A program made the position numbers and the translations under genes. From contig DAITSJ010000014.1 of the NCBI GenBank assembly GCA_036843405.1, forward strand, positions 1-64,000: 64,000 bases of DNA, read 5' to 3'. Under the pieces are notes generated by a model that was given only the letters and a program-made list of their open reading frames with translations, was not told the DNA's origin and ran no database searches. The DNA is from DGNJ01 sp002388905. Lineage in GTDB: Bacteria > Pseudomonadota > Gammaproteobacteria > Pseudomonadales > Porticoccaceae. Each line of letters begins with the position of its first letter. Position 1 is the first letter of the stretch. Below, piece by piece: positions 35,991 to 45,575 of the stretch.

Positions 35991-37271
35991 ATGTCCACTG
36001 AAGCAGGCAAAGCACCCCGGATTTTCTACGGCTGGTGGCTGGTCGTGATCAGTCTGCTGGTGCAGAGTGTGGGCTTCGGCTCCTCGCTCTATGTCTACAG
36101 TGTGGTGGCCACTCCCCTGGGTGAGGCCTACCCGGGCGGAAGGGCCCTGGTGATGATGGGAGCCACTGGCGTGGTGCTGTGCGCGGCTTTGTTGTCTCCC
36201 CGGGTGGGTGCTTTGCTGGATCGCTTCCCCATTAAATGGATCATGATTGTCGGTTCCATCATTATGGGGCTGGGATTTATCTGGATAGGGCTCAGTCGGC
36301 ATATCTGGCACGTGATCGTGGCCTATGCCCTCTTTGTCAGCGTCGGCCTGGCGACCCTCAGTCCGCTGACCTGTTCCACACTGCTTGCCCGCTGGTTCTC
36401 TAAAAAACGGGGCCTGGCACTCGGCATTGCCTCCCTGGGAACCCAGTTTGGCGGCTTGATCTTTCCACCACTTCTGGCGAATTTGATCGTCCTTTATGAC
36501 TGGCGCGTGGCCATGCTCGGGCTGGGGGCGGGTATTATCCTGATCATGCCCTTGCTGGCCTATTTTCTGGTGGTGGACCGTCCGAAAGAAAAGGGTGGGG
36601 ATCATGGCGCGTCGGCGGAGAGTCATGCCGATGTCTCTCGAAAGCATGAGTTCGGGGTGACTTTTTTCGACCTTTGCAGGCGTCGAGCCTTTGTACTTGT
36701 CGCCGTCGCCATCGCCTGTACCAGTATGGTCAACGTGGCTGTCATTACCAACCTGTCGCTGTTTGCCATCGATCTGGGTGAAAGTAACGAGAGTGGCGCC
36801 TACCTGGTCTCGGTCTTTTTTGTGTTGGGGATGATTGCCAGTCCCCTGGTGGGCCATTATTGCGATATCCTGAGTAACAGGCTTATTGGTCTGGTCCTGT
36901 TTGCCATCAGCGGCACAGCATCCGTTGTCTTTATGTTATCTGTCAATTACCAAACGCTCATGCTGGCAGTACTGTTGCAGGGCTTTGTGGGGGGCGGTGT
37001 TTTCCCCTTGCTGGCATCGCTGGTGGGGCGCATTTTCCAGACCCGCATCTACGGCCGGGTAATGGGGGCCATGACCTTTGCCATGTTGGCCACTACGGCT
37101 GTGGCGCCGGTGCTTTCCGGCTGGATTTACGACATTACCGGCAGTTACAGGCTGATGTTCCTGATCATGCTTTTGGTGACTTTGGTGGCGATGGCATGCC
37201 TGTTTCTTTTGAGAATGCCGGCATCGAATAACGATAAAATCGGTCCACAGTTGTCGCGGGCTGCGATATGA
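35991..37271 (+). CDS. MFS transporter
   Basis: A 426-residue major-facilitator protein with twelve hydrophobic segments (roughly 15-35, 52-72, 82-102, 107-127, 140-160, 170-192, then 232-255, 268-290, 298-318, 322-345, 355-378, 388-408). The MFS loop 2-3 motif is degenerate (GALLDRFPIKW). Overall it resembles the monocarboxylate/oxalate-formate-antiporter-like group. It may bring in or expel an organic acid of the pathway. GAGGAAG precedes the ATG by 7 nt. No terminator is seen after it. Confidence 0.85.
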   Translation: MSTEAGKAPRIFYGWWLVVISLLVQSVGFGSSLYVYSVVATPLGEAYPGGRALVMMGATGVVLCAALLSPRVGALLDRFPIKWIMIVGSIIMGLGFIWIGLSRHIWHVIVAYALFVSVGLATLSPLTCSTLLARWFSKKRGLALGIASLGTQFGGLIFPPLLANLIVLYDWRVAMLGLGAGIILIMPLLAYFLVVDRPKEKGGDHGASAESHADVSRKHEFGVTFFDLCRRRAFVLVAVAIACTSMVNVAVITNLSLFAIDLGESNESGAYLVSVFFVLGMIASPLVGHYCDILSNRLIGLVLFAISGTASVVFMLSVNYQTLMLAVLLQGFVGGGVFPLLASLVGRIFQTRIYGRVMGAMTFAMLATTAVAPVLSGWIYDITGSYRLMFLIMLLVTLVAMACLFLLRMPASNNDKIGPQLSRAAI

Positions 37272-37408
37272 CCTTATAACTGACCAGGCTGCCGAGTTGG
37301 GCCCGGTTTGTCCTGTGGTGAAAGGCACTCCTGTAAACGGCAAAATAAAGCCGCAAGAACAGGTGTTGATCCTTTATGAACGATGGCCATGATCAATAAA
37401 AATTTAAC

Positions 37409-37434
37409 GGTAAAAAGATAGGGTAAAAAGATAG
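37409..37434 (+). repeat. Perfect tandem 13-bp repeat
   Basis: GGTAAAAAGATAG occurs twice without a gap (37409-37421, 37422-37434). Each copy carries AAAGATAG, the half-site of the palindrome found before other genes of this island, and each is followed by G. Confidence 0.9.
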
Positions 37435-37463
37435 GTGAAATTACCTTTTTATTATTCTACGGT
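37422..37463 (+). promoter_or_regulatory. Tandem half-site promoter of the first P450
   Basis: The second repeat copy ends at 37434; 23 nt later comes TACGGT (37458-37463), the same geometry as at the palindromic sites. TATTCT at 37453-37458 is an alternative -10. The leader would be about 70 nt. No -35 hexamer is seen. Confidence 0.4.
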
Positions 37464-37538
37464 ACCGGCAAGTAACCCTATTACTCCAAGGAAAATAATT
37501 CTGGCTTATAAGGAAAAGTGTCTACCCGGGAGTCCTTT

Positions 37539-38750
37539 ATGAATACAACGGCCGAATCGCTGCTCGCCACCCAGGACCAGGTGCCGCACGGGTTTTACGA
37601 TCGCCTGCGCGAACGCGGCCCGGTGCATTGGGACGAGGAGATGAAGGGCTGGCTTGCGCTCAGTTACGATACCTGCAAGACCGTGCTCAGCAACGAGGAC
37701 CTGTTTCGCCACCCCTATGCCGATGCCGACGAGACCATGATCGCGGTCAAGGGCGGTGCGCGCAACATCACGGTGCTCCAGGGGGAGGAACATGATCGCA
37801 TGCACCGCTATGTGCTGCAGATCTTCAGCCCCAAAAACATCAAGCTCTATATCGACCACCACATTGTGCCCACCACCCGCTACCTGATCGACCGCTTAAG
37901 GCCCCGGGGCCGGGCCGAGCTGTTCGAGGCCTTCTGCCAGCAACTGCCGTGCCGGACCTTTATGTCCCTGTTCGGCATGGATGCCCGTGACGACGCCTTT
38001 CTCGACCATGTCATGGCGTTACACGAGACCATCATGGAATGGGCCGGGGGCCGGCATTTCCACGGCCGGGAGCTGACGGACCGGGCGTTGGCGGCATCCC
38101 GGGAGCTCAACGACATCCTGATTCCCTACATCCGCCGGAGCCGGGACAACCCGGGCAACGACCTGATGGGCCGGCTCTGGGCCGAGGCGCCGGACCTTCT
38201 CGCGGGTGTTACCGAGGAGGACATGATCGCTACGTGCCGGGAGCTGTACCTGGGGGGCAGCGATACCACCGTGCACGCCCTGGCCAACGCCATCTACCTG
38301 CTGCTCAGCGACAGCGGCCTGTTCGAGGCGGTGGCGGCGGACCCGGCGGGCAGTGCCATGGGCAACTTTATCGAGGAAGTGATGCGCACCCACGGTTCCG
38401 TGGAGTACCGCTACCGGGTGGCGAACCAGGATATCGAGCTGGGCGGGCAGTGGATCCGCAAAGACCAGGTGATCTTTACCGTCAATGCCGCGGCGAACCG
38501 GGACCCGGCCCACTACGCGCAGCCGGCGCGGGTTGACCTGCACCGTCAGCGGCCCCGGGACCACCTGGCCTTCAACACCGGGCCGCGGGTGTGCGTGGGC
38601 TCGGGGCTGGCCCGGGCGGAGATGCGCACGGGCCTGGCGGCGTTGATCCGCGAGTTGCCCGGGCTGCGCCTGGATCCGGACGCCGAGCCGCCCCGGTTCA
38701 CCGGTTTCTTCACCCGGTCCTACCGTCCGCTCAATGTGATTTTTAATTGA
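37539..38750 (+). CDS. Cytochrome P450
   Basis: A 403-residue soluble bacterial P450. The I-helix oxygen-activation motif is GGSDTT (about residue 240), the K-helix E-x2-R is EVMR (about residue 280), and the haem loop FNTGPRVCVG holds the cysteine ligand C352. It hydroxylates an organic substrate with electrons from a ferredoxin or flavodoxin, none of which is encoded nearby. GGGAG (37528-37532) six bases before the ATG at 37539 is better than the upstream GTG at 37518. It resembles the P450 at 51245, especially in the C-terminal LDPDAEPPRF region. Confidence 0.93.
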   Translation: MNTTAESLLATQDQVPHGFYDRLRERGPVHWDEEMKGWLALSYDTCKTVLSNEDLFRHPYADADETMIAVKGGARNITVLQGEEHDRMHRYVLQIFSPKNIKLYIDHHIVPTTRYLIDRLRPRGRAELFEAFCQQLPCRTFMSLFGMDARDDAFLDHVMALHETIMEWAGGRHFHGRELTDRALAASRELNDILIPYIRRSRDNPGNDLMGRLWAEAPDLLAGVTEEDMIATCRELYLGGSDTTVHALANAIYLLLSDSGLFEAVAADPAGSAMGNFIEEVMRTHGSVEYRYRVANQDIELGGQWIRKDQVIFTVNAAANRDPAHYAQPARVDLHRQRPRDHLAFNTGPRVCVGSGLARAEMRTGLAALIRELPGLRLDPDAEPPRFTGFFTRSYRPLNVIFN

Positions 38751-38835
38751 CTTCAGCCTTTTGTGCTGGTAAGGAGTTATAGACCGGTAATTTTCCCCAC
38801 GGCGTCGATTAGCTATCCAGGTCGCCGGTTGAGTG

Positions 38836-38878
38836 CTATCTTTGGATAGGTGAGAGGGGTTTCAATCTGAATTAATGT
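38836..38878 (+). promoter_or_regulatory. Best copy of the CTATC palindrome, promoter of the TonB receptor
   Basis: CTATC-TTTG-GATAGG (core 38836-38849), then 23 nt, then TAATGT (38873-38878). The bases where a -35 should be (GTGAGA) do not resemble TTGACA, so activation by a bound protein is inferred. The leader to the ATG at 38966 would be about 80 nt. Confidence 0.6.
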
Positions 38879-38965
38879 CCGCGCTCATCGTATAAGCAGC
38901 TTTTAACAGCATTAATTAGCAAAATTTTAATCGTCAAATACAAATACACGAAGGGGAGATCAATC

Positions 38966-41179
38966 ATGTCGCAATCAATTCGCATGTCCAACCTGGCTGT
39001 TGCCGTCTCTCTGGGGATAAGCACAACCGCTCTCTACGCTCAGGAAGATGCTGAGCCGCAAGCCCGCTCGGCACTGATGCAAGAAGTGGTGGTAACCGCG
39101 CGTAAACGAGCTGCCGGGGAAGCTGTCCAGGATACGCCCATTGCCATGACGGCATTCGGGGAAGAGCAGTTCAAGGCCGTTTTTGCGGATGACCTTCAGG
39201 ACCTGGGCCGATTGGCGCCCAACGTCGAATTGAAGTCTTCCAGCCAGGTCGGTGTACAGAACTTCCACATTCGCGGTATGGGTGTTACGGGTACAACCCC
39301 GTCCGACCAGCCGGCGGTGGGGGTTTTTCAGAACGGCGTATTCTGGGGCATGAACTACGGCTCCCTGCTCGACCAGTTTGACGTTCAGTCCGTGGAGATC
39401 CTGCGGGGTCCTCAAGGGACGCTGTTCGGCCGCAATGTGACCGGTGGCGCCGTGCTGGTGCAAACCAAGCGCCCGGAAGTTGGCGAGGGATTCGGCTTCG
39501 CCGCCGAAGGCATTTACGGTTCTTATGGCCGTCGTGATATTTCCGTGGCCGTCGAGGGCGACATTATCGAAGATACACTGGCGGGCAGGCTGGTGGTGCT
39601 CGACCGCAACCTGGATGGTTATTACGACAATCTGGTAACCGGTAAGGATTTCGGGGAATCCAACACCAGCCTTGTTCGGGGCACCCTGGTGTGGCAGCCG
39701 GTGGACGATGTGCAGGCCACGCTGATTGTCGATACCTACGAGGATGACGGTGACTCCACCGCCGCCATCGCCATTGAGAGACCGGGAAATCTTCCCGACC
39801 AGTTGGGTTTCGATCAATCCGAGGATTGGTGGGATATCCAGTTGAACGATCCTGGCGAGTCCGACGTCGAGGTGGATACCGCCACACTTGAGGTGACTTG
39901 GGATGTCGGTCAGGGAGTGGTTACCTCCATTTCCGGTTATCGCGAGACCGATATCTTCAACTGGACCGATTTCGACGGCACGCCCATTGTCGGTTTCAAC
40001 CAGAGTATCAGTTACGAGCAGGACCAGTTCTCCCAGGAGTTGCGTTATGCGTCCAATCTCGCTGACTGGGGACAGTTCACCGTCGGCGCCTACTACTTCG
40101 AGCAGGAACAGAAGTACCGGGAAGGACGCGAGCTGGCACTGGGTGCGTTGGTATTTGCCACCGCCAGTAAGCTGGAGCAGGAATCCACGGCTGTCTTCGG
40201 TGAAATCGACTTCAATTTTGCCGACAACTGGACCTTTACCCTGGGCGGGCGCTATACCCAGGAAACCATCGATGCGCAGACCCGGGGTTTTGTCTGCCCG
40301 CTGGACAACAGCATAGCGGACGCTACCGTCAGGATCCGTACCTTCCTGCCGTGTGATCTGGGGCCGACCGCCGACGATGACTGGAACGATTTTTCGCCCA
40401 AACTGGCGCTCACCTGGGAGCCGGATGAAAACCAGCTGGTTTACGGCAGTGCCACCCGGGGCTTTCGTAGTGGGGGCTTCAGCATGCGGGGCAACGAACT
40501 CCTGCCGCCCTTTGACTCCGAACAGGTGACCGCCTTTGAAGTGGGTTATAAAGGCGATATGCTCGATAACCGCCTGCGCCTGAACCTGGCGATCTACCAC
40601 AATGAGTTCGACGACCTTCAGCGGACCATCCTGGTGCCCAGCGTGACTGCGGGCGTGGTGCAGTCCACCGGCAACGCGGCCCAGGCGACCATTCAGGGCC
40701 TGGAAGCGGATATCGTCCTGCAGGCGACGGATGATCTGACCTTCACCTTCGCTTACGGGTACACCGATGCCTCCTATGATAAGTTCGAGGGCCTGGATGT
40801 GGACGGCGACGGTGCTTCGGATCCGGATCTGGCCGCAGACCTGGATTTTCCAAGGGTTCCGGATGAGACCTACAGCGCCACGGCGAATTACCTAGTGCCG
40901 CTGGGCGATGCCGGGGATCTGGCCTTCCGCGCCTCCTGGAGCCGGGTCGGTGCCCAGTACCATGACGACCTCAACAATATCCGGGAGCCCGCCTATGAAC
41001 TCTGGGACGCCAGCGTGACCTATACCGATCCCTCGGCGCAGTGGACAGTGGCGGTCTTTGGCAAAAACCTCGGTAATGAAGAATATTCAATCTGGGGCGC
41101 GACGCTGGGGGCACTCGGTGAAAACCGCTTTGTGGGCGCGCCACGCACAGCAGGCATCAGGGTCAGCTACGAGTACTGA
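38966..41179 (+). CDS. TonB-dependent outer-membrane receptor
   Basis: A 737-residue receptor. The signal peptide ends near YAQ (about residue 25). LMQEVVVTARKR follows as a TonB-box-like stretch, then the plug (about 50-165, with VEILRGPQGTLFGRNVTGG), then a 22-strand-type barrel ending in VSYEY. It belongs to the same broad family as the receptor at 4324. With the two P450s and MFS pumps it probably imports the hydrophobic growth substrate of this island. GGGGAG precedes the ATG by about 8 nt. A terminator follows at 41216. Confidence 0.92.
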   Translation: MSQSIRMSNLAVAVSLGISTTALYAQEDAEPQARSALMQEVVVTARKRAAGEAVQDTPIAMTAFGEEQFKAVFADDLQDLGRLAPNVELKSSSQVGVQNFHIRGMGVTGTTPSDQPAVGVFQNGVFWGMNYGSLLDQFDVQSVEILRGPQGTLFGRNVTGGAVLVQTKRPEVGEGFGFAAEGIYGSYGRRDISVAVEGDIIEDTLAGRLVVLDRNLDGYYDNLVTGKDFGESNTSLVRGTLVWQPVDDVQATLIVDTYEDDGDSTAAIAIERPGNLPDQLGFDQSEDWWDIQLNDPGESDVEVDTATLEVTWDVGQGVVTSISGYRETDIFNWTDFDGTPIVGFNQSISYEQDQFSQELRYASNLADWGQFTVGAYYFEQEQKYREGRELALGALVFATASKLEQESTAVFGEIDFNFADNWTFTLGGRYTQETIDAQTRGFVCPLDNSIADATVRIRTFLPCDLGPTADDDWNDFSPKLALTWEPDENQLVYGSATRGFRSGGFSMRGNELLPPFDSEQVTAFEVGYKGDMLDNRLRLNLAIYHNEFDDLQRTILVPSVTAGVVQSTGNAAQATIQGLEADIVLQATDDLTFTFAYGYTDASYDKFEGLDVDGDGASDPDLAADLDFPRVPDETYSATANYLVPLGDAGDLAFRASWSRVGAQYHDDLNNIREPAYELWDASVTYTDPSAQWTVAVFGKNLGNEEYSIWGATLGALGENRFVGAPRTAGIRVSYEY

Positions 41180-41215
41180 TCCAATGGCCTGGGAGCATGG
41201 TTCCCCCACCAATGG

Positions 41216-41244
41216 AGCCCCGCTATTTCAGCGGGGCTTTTTTT
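41216..41244 (+). terminator. Rho-independent terminator after the TonB receptor
   Basis: AGCCCCGC (41216-41223) pairs with GCGGGGCT (41231-41238) around the loop TATTTCA; seven T end at 41244. Confidence 0.93.
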
Positions 41245-41300
41245 GGTCCGTGTGGCAAAGGCCAAACAGGTACAGGTCGGCAGAGAACCGGAGAAGGTAA

Positions 41301-41702
41301 ATGGATAATCCCAATTTGGCTACCGTGGTCCGTATCTATCAATGTATCTTTGGTGGTGAGGTGGACCGCATGGAGCCGTTGCTGGCTCCCGGTTTTTACC
41401 TCATAGAGGCCGAGTCACTGCCTTATGGTGGAGAATACGAAGGCTTCCAGGGGTTTAAAAGCCTGTTGCGAAAGGTCGCCGCTTTCTGGAACCGAACCCT
41501 GGTGGGAGAGGTGGAGCGGATGATCGCCGATGGCGACTGGGTGATAGCCGTTTTGCGTCTGCGGGGCAGGGACCCGAAAACCGGGGAGCGAGTGTCGATG
41601 TCGGTTTGTGAGGTCTGGGAATGCCGGGATGGCAAAGCGGTGGCGCTCTGGCCTTATTACTGGGATACGAAACGCATCAGCGATATGGCAGGGGACGGAT
41701 GA
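41301..41702 (+). CDS. SnoaL-like / NTF2-fold protein
   Basis: A 133-residue small protein of the NTF2/SnoaL fold: helices at about 5-25 (VVRIYQCIFGG), then the strand pair GEVERMIADGDWVIAVLRL and the last strands SVCEVWECRDGKAVALWPYYWD. It does not carry the R-x-D plus Asp pattern seen in the LEH-like protein at 3830, so it may be an isomerase, a hydratase partner or non-catalytic. GAGAAGG lies before the ATG. It is convergent with the LAL regulator gene 22 bp away. Confidence 0.75.
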   Translation: MDNPNLATVVRIYQCIFGGEVDRMEPLLAPGFYLIEAESLPYGGEYEGFQGFKSLLRKVAAFWNRTLVGEVERMIADGDWVIAVLRLRGRDPKTGERVSMSVCEVWECRDGKAVALWPYYWDTKRISDMAGDG

Positions 41703-41724
41703 ATTGTCTCGACACGCAAAGGGC

Positions 41725-44451
41725 TCACTGAATAAGTCCCAGTTTCCGTGCTTTATCGATGGCACGGGTTCGCGGCCGGGTCCCCAGCTTGTCGTATATC
41801 TGCTGCATATACCATTTTATCGAACCTTCGGTCATGCCCAACTTGCTGGCAATTTCCCGATTGCGCAAACCGTGGGCGGCCATTCCGAGTATTTTAAGCT
41901 CGTTATTGGTGAGATTTTCATGGAGTCCCTCGACGACCGTCCCGTTTACATCCTCTTCATCGGTATCCACTATGGGGGAATTGCCCTCGAAAAATTGCAG
42001 TAGCTCGCTGGCAAACTGCTCAACGGAGTCGTCGGTAACCGGTTCCGGAGAATAGGCTTTCTGGAGAAGCGCCCGGATCAGTGGGCCTTCATCAAGGAAG
42101 CTGCGCTTGAAGTCTGCGTCTGAGGCACGGGTCAGCGCTTCCCGGAGCGGGCGTTGCGCTTCGTTCTCCTGGCCATCCAGGAAATGAAGTTGGGCATGCA
42201 GGAGGTTCCAGCGGATAAGTGACCGCACGGCTCCCCGTTTCGCACAAAATACGCGCCAGTGTTTGGCAACATCGAGCCCCTGCCGGATGTTGAGTGTGGC
42301 AATTGCTATCCTTACCCAAATACTGGCAAGTAATTCCTGGCGCGTGGTGACGCCCGTTTCGGGGAGAGGTGGGGTTTCATTGAGAGAGATTCCCGCGTTT
42401 TTCGCATAGTTCATGCCTTCTTCGGTCCGGCCATCCTGGAACAGATATTTGACGCGCTCGTCTATAAGGCCAAGCCGGAAACGTTCGAGTTGGCGGTCCA
42501 GCGCGATGACCATTCCCTCGTCGAGAGCCTGGAATGCTTCCTGGGTATTGCCCCGGGCACGATGCAAGCGGGCCAGAGTCAGCACGCCGGGCATGAGCTG
42601 GTCGATATAACCCAGCTTCCGGGCCGACGGCAGGGCATCGGAAATCAACTTCTCCGCCTGTTCGAGGTCGTTGCGCTCATAGGCCATTTCGGCCAGTGGA
42701 AGAGCAGGCAATGAGGCAAGTGCGGACCTGGGGCCGGAGAACTCAATCGCCTTTTGCAGCCCTTCTTCCAGGGCCTGGCGGGCCGACGTGGTCTTTCCGG
42801 CAAAATACAGCGATGGGCCAAGGTCGGCGCGAAGGGCCGGAACCAGCATGGAATAAGGCGAGCGGCTTTCCACGCCCTTGACCGCGAGCCACAGCTGTTC
42901 CAGGTCATCGAGTTTGTATTGCTCCCTGCGTGACAGGAGAAGATGACAGTAAGTGGTTCCAACCATGTAGGGGTGTTCCATTTCCGGAAAGTCATCCAGC
43001 AATTGGCGACACTGTTTTTCCAGCGTTATGACATCGTCGCGGGCGGAAGTGAGGAGCATTTGCCGATGCAGCAATAAATAGCGTAATTCGCGCAACTGCG
43101 TCGCGCCAAGGGATCCCGAGGATTCCAGTTGTTCAATACACTCCCGGGCGGTGTCAAGAATTTCCTGGCTTCGCTCAAATCGCATGCCCCGGGTATGGAA
43201 CCAGGACAAAGTGAGAAGGATGCGAGGCTGCCGGTTGATGATCAGATCGGGAATCCTCGCCGAAAAACGGGCAACCTGGCGTATGTTGCCGCTGTAGGTA
43301 AACCCCAGGGAGCTCTCCTCCAGGAGTTCTGCGGCGTAGTGCATGTCGCCTGACTGCAGGGCATGTTCCATTGCTTCGGAGAAGTAACCTTCCGCCCAGA
43401 ACCATTTGGATGCACGTCGATGCAGTTGGTACAGAAGTTCCGGGTCATTTTCGCCGAGTAACCGGGAGAGATATTTGGCGAGCAGGTGATGATAGCGGTA
43501 CCAGTGACGTTCTTCGTCCAGTTGGAATAGAAACAGGCCCTTGCTCTCCACTTCGTCAATCATTTCCCGGGCCATATCCTGGCCTGTAACGGCATTGCAG
43601 AGTTCCGGACAAAAGCGTTCCAGGATGCAGGTCTTGAGCATAAAGTCACGGATCGCGCTGTTTTGTGGAGAAAGCACCTCCTCGTTGAAGTAGTCGGCTA
43701 TCGTCCGGTTACGGCCGTTAACCGTACTCAACAGTTTTTCCGGCGTCACACCCCGTCTCATGGCAAGCGTCGCAAGCTTGAGGGCGGCAATCCAGCCTTC
43801 GGTTCGTTCAAGGAGAGTCTTCGTGATCTCGTCGCCGAGCGGGCTGGCAAGGTTGTGGTTCAGGAATAGCCGTGTCTCACCCAGGCTGAATTTGAGTTCC
43901 TGGGCATCGAGTTCCAGTAATTCGCCCAGCGTTCGGGCGCGAGCCAGAGGCAGTTCAGGCTGTGTTCTGCTGGCAATAATGAAATGGGTGTTTCCTGGTG
44001 CCTGCTCGATAAGCCTGCCCACGGCGCTGACGGCACCATCGCTGAGTAAATGGAAATCATCCAGGAAGAAATAAGTGGGCGAGGCAACGCTTTCCAGCGT
44101 CTCCAGAAGGAGGTCCAGTAAGTAATCGGCAGAAGCCAGTCCTCCGGTATAGGCCGCCTCGCCCGGGGCCGGTTGGGTTTCATCAACGTGTAAAGCCGCT
44201 ATCAGATAGCCAAGGATGTCCACGGCTTCTCCGATGGTTTTGTCAATGGTTAGCCAACGAGGCGAGTACCCCAAATCCTGCAAGCGTCGGTACCATTGGA
44301 CCATCAGGCTGGATTTGCCGAACCCTGCAGGTGCCATAAGCAGACTCACGCGGGCATGCACTGCCTCGTCGAGACGGTGCTCGAGCCTCGGCCGCTGGGT
44401 GAGGTCTGAATGGAATCCCGGTGGGCGGAGCTTTACGCGCAATATTTTCAT
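41725..44451 (-). CDS. MalT/LAL-type LuxR-family transcriptional activator
   Basis: A 908-residue large ATP-binding LuxR regulator. Walker A is at about residues 40-48 (APAGFGKSS) and a Walker B-like FFLDDFHLLSDG follows near residue 125. The middle is a long helical TPR-like sensor region (about 330-800), and the C-terminal LuxR/GerE HTH starts at LTNNELKILGMAAHGLRNRE and ends NREIASKLGMTEGSIKWYM. Such proteins are ATP- and inducer-dependent activators. The ATG at 44451 (MKILRV) has GGGA five bases upstream; a TTG at 44508 would add 19 residues. It sits in the island centre, divergent from the enoyl-CoA hydratase, and is the best candidate to bind the CTATC palindrome. Confidence 0.93.
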   Translation of the reverse strand: MKILRVKLRPPGFHSDLTQRPRLEHRLDEAVHARVSLLMAPAGFGKSSLMVQWYRRLQDLGYSPRWLTIDKTIGEAVDILGYLIAALHVDETQPAPGEAAYTGGLASADYLLDLLLETLESVASPTYFFLDDFHLLSDGAVSAVGRLIEQAPGNTHFIIASRTQPELPLARARTLGELLELDAQELKFSLGETRLFLNHNLASPLGDEITKTLLERTEGWIAALKLATLAMRRGVTPEKLLSTVNGRNRTIADYFNEEVLSPQNSAIRDFMLKTCILERFCPELCNAVTGQDMAREMIDEVESKGLFLFQLDEERHWYRYHHLLAKYLSRLLGENDPELLYQLHRRASKWFWAEGYFSEAMEHALQSGDMHYAAELLEESSLGFTYSGNIRQVARFSARIPDLIINRQPRILLTLSWFHTRGMRFERSQEILDTARECIEQLESSGSLGATQLRELRYLLLHRQMLLTSARDDVITLEKQCRQLLDDFPEMEHPYMVGTTYCHLLLSRREQYKLDDLEQLWLAVKGVESRSPYSMLVPALRADLGPSLYFAGKTTSARQALEEGLQKAIEFSGPRSALASLPALPLAEMAYERNDLEQAEKLISDALPSARKLGYIDQLMPGVLTLARLHRARGNTQEAFQALDEGMVIALDRQLERFRLGLIDERVKYLFQDGRTEEGMNYAKNAGISLNETPPLPETGVTTRQELLASIWVRIAIATLNIRQGLDVAKHWRVFCAKRGAVRSLIRWNLLHAQLHFLDGQENEAQRPLREALTRASDADFKRSFLDEGPLIRALLQKAYSPEPVTDDSVEQFASELLQFFEGNSPIVDTDEEDVNGTVVEGLHENLTNNELKILGMAAHGLRNREIASKLGMTEGSIKWYMQQIYDKLGTRPRTRAIDKARKLGLIQ

Positions 44452-44554
44452 CTTTATCCCGGTATCAGATGCAGGTCGGTCTGCGATGCGCGAATGCTTT
44501 GACGCCAATGAAAAGAGTCTGGCAAAGGTCTATCATGATTGAATTGTACCCTTT

Positions 44555-44597
44555 CTAACTTTGGATAGGAGACTGGTTACTGCCAACCATCGAGAAT
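44555..44597 (+). promoter_or_regulatory. CTATC-type site, promoter of the enoyl-CoA hydratase
   Basis: CTAACTTTGGATAGG differs by one base from the best site (core 44555-44568). After 23 nt comes GAGAAT (44592-44597). It lies between the divergent regulator and hydratase genes and could serve both, but only the plus-strand geometry fits a -10. An extra half-site CTATC is at 44530-44534. Confidence 0.55.
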
Positions 44598-44694
44598 TCT
44601 CCCTGCTTTTTGCGCGACCGGCAACCGGTTCGATTTGATAGTGATGCGCGATTTACCCGTCTTATCGGGAAAACGGCCCCAGTAAGGAAATACC

Positions 44695-45516
44695 ATGAGT
44701 GATAAAACCGTCGCAAGCAGTGCTGAATCATTTGAAATCGGTGATCTTCGAATCACGCTTTCGGGTGTGATTGCTCTCCTTAAAATGAATCGCCCCGAAA
44801 AACTTAATGCCATGGGAAGTCGGTTCTGGGGGGATATGCGCGAGGCTCTTGCCCGGCTCGAAAACGACGGGCGGACTCGCGTTCTTGTTATCACTGGTAG
44901 CGGGGACAAGGCTTTCTCTGCGGGTGGCGATATCGCCAGCTTTGGCGAGATGAAGACCATGACCCAGCGGCGTGAATACCAGGCGAACGTCATGGACACA
45001 TTTATCGCCCTGGAAAATAGTCGTCTGCCCGTCATTGCCGCTGTGAACGGCTATGCTCTTGGTGGCGGGTGTGAGCTGACACTTGCCTGCGATGTGGTCA
45101 TTGCCTCCGACAGGGCCGTATTCGGGATGCCGGAATCCGCATTGGGGCTCGTGCCAGGTTTCGGTGTATTGCGTGCCCCTTCGGTCATCGGCCGTCAGAT
45201 GACCAAGATGATGGTAATGGCCGGGGAGCGACTTGACGCCCATCAGGCGCTGCAATGCGGCCTGGTTCAGCGTGTTGTTGTACACGAGCAGTTGATGTCC
45301 GAGGCCAGAAACATGGCCACGAAAATTGCCGAGAACTCGCCGCTGGCCCATGCCGTTGGCAAAAAATTGATCAACCGGGGGATCGACCGGGCCGAATTTG
45401 ATTATTCGGTAGAGGCTCTGACGGTACTACAGTCATCGGAAGACGCTGCCGAGGGGGTGCGGGCCTTTCTGGAAAAGAGGAAGCCGCAGTTTCCGGACCC
45501 GGGAGCTGCTTCCTGA
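44695..45516 (+). CDS. Enoyl-CoA hydratase/isomerase family protein
   Basis: A 273-residue crotonase-fold enzyme. The oxyanion-hole loops are visible: SAGGDIASFG (about residue 80) and NGYALGGGCELTLACD (about 118-133); a Glu follows in MPESALGLVPGFG. It hydrates an alpha,beta-unsaturated acyl-CoA or shifts a double bond. The biotin-dependent acyl-CoA carboxylase genes directly after it recall leucine/geranyl-type pathways, where carboxylation of an enoyl-CoA is followed by hydration. AAGGAAA lies before the ATG. The product has normal family length. Confidence 0.92.
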   Translation: MSDKTVASSAESFEIGDLRITLSGVIALLKMNRPEKLNAMGSRFWGDMREALARLENDGRTRVLVITGSGDKAFSAGGDIASFGEMKTMTQRREYQANVMDTFIALENSRLPVIAAVNGYALGGGCELTLACDVVIASDRAVFGMPESALGLVPGFGVLRAPSVIGRQMTKMMVMAGERLDAHQALQCGLVQRVVVHEQLMSEARNMATKIAENSPLAHAVGKKLINRGIDRAEFDYSVEALTVLQSSEDAAEGVRAFLEKRKPQFPDPGAAS

Positions 45517-45532
45517 GCGGAAAAAGCTTCCA

Positions 45533-45575
45533 CTTTCCAAAGATAGGACCGCCGTTTATTTTCTTGCGATAGCCT
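45533..45575 (+). promoter_or_regulatory. CTATC-type site, internal promoter of the carboxyltransferase
   Basis: CTTTCCAAAGATAGG (core 45533-45546) is the complementary orientation of the palindrome with one mismatch in the arms. After 23 nt comes TAGCCT (45570-45575). It lies between the hydratase stop and the next gene, so this gene pair may have its own promoter. Confidence 0.5.
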
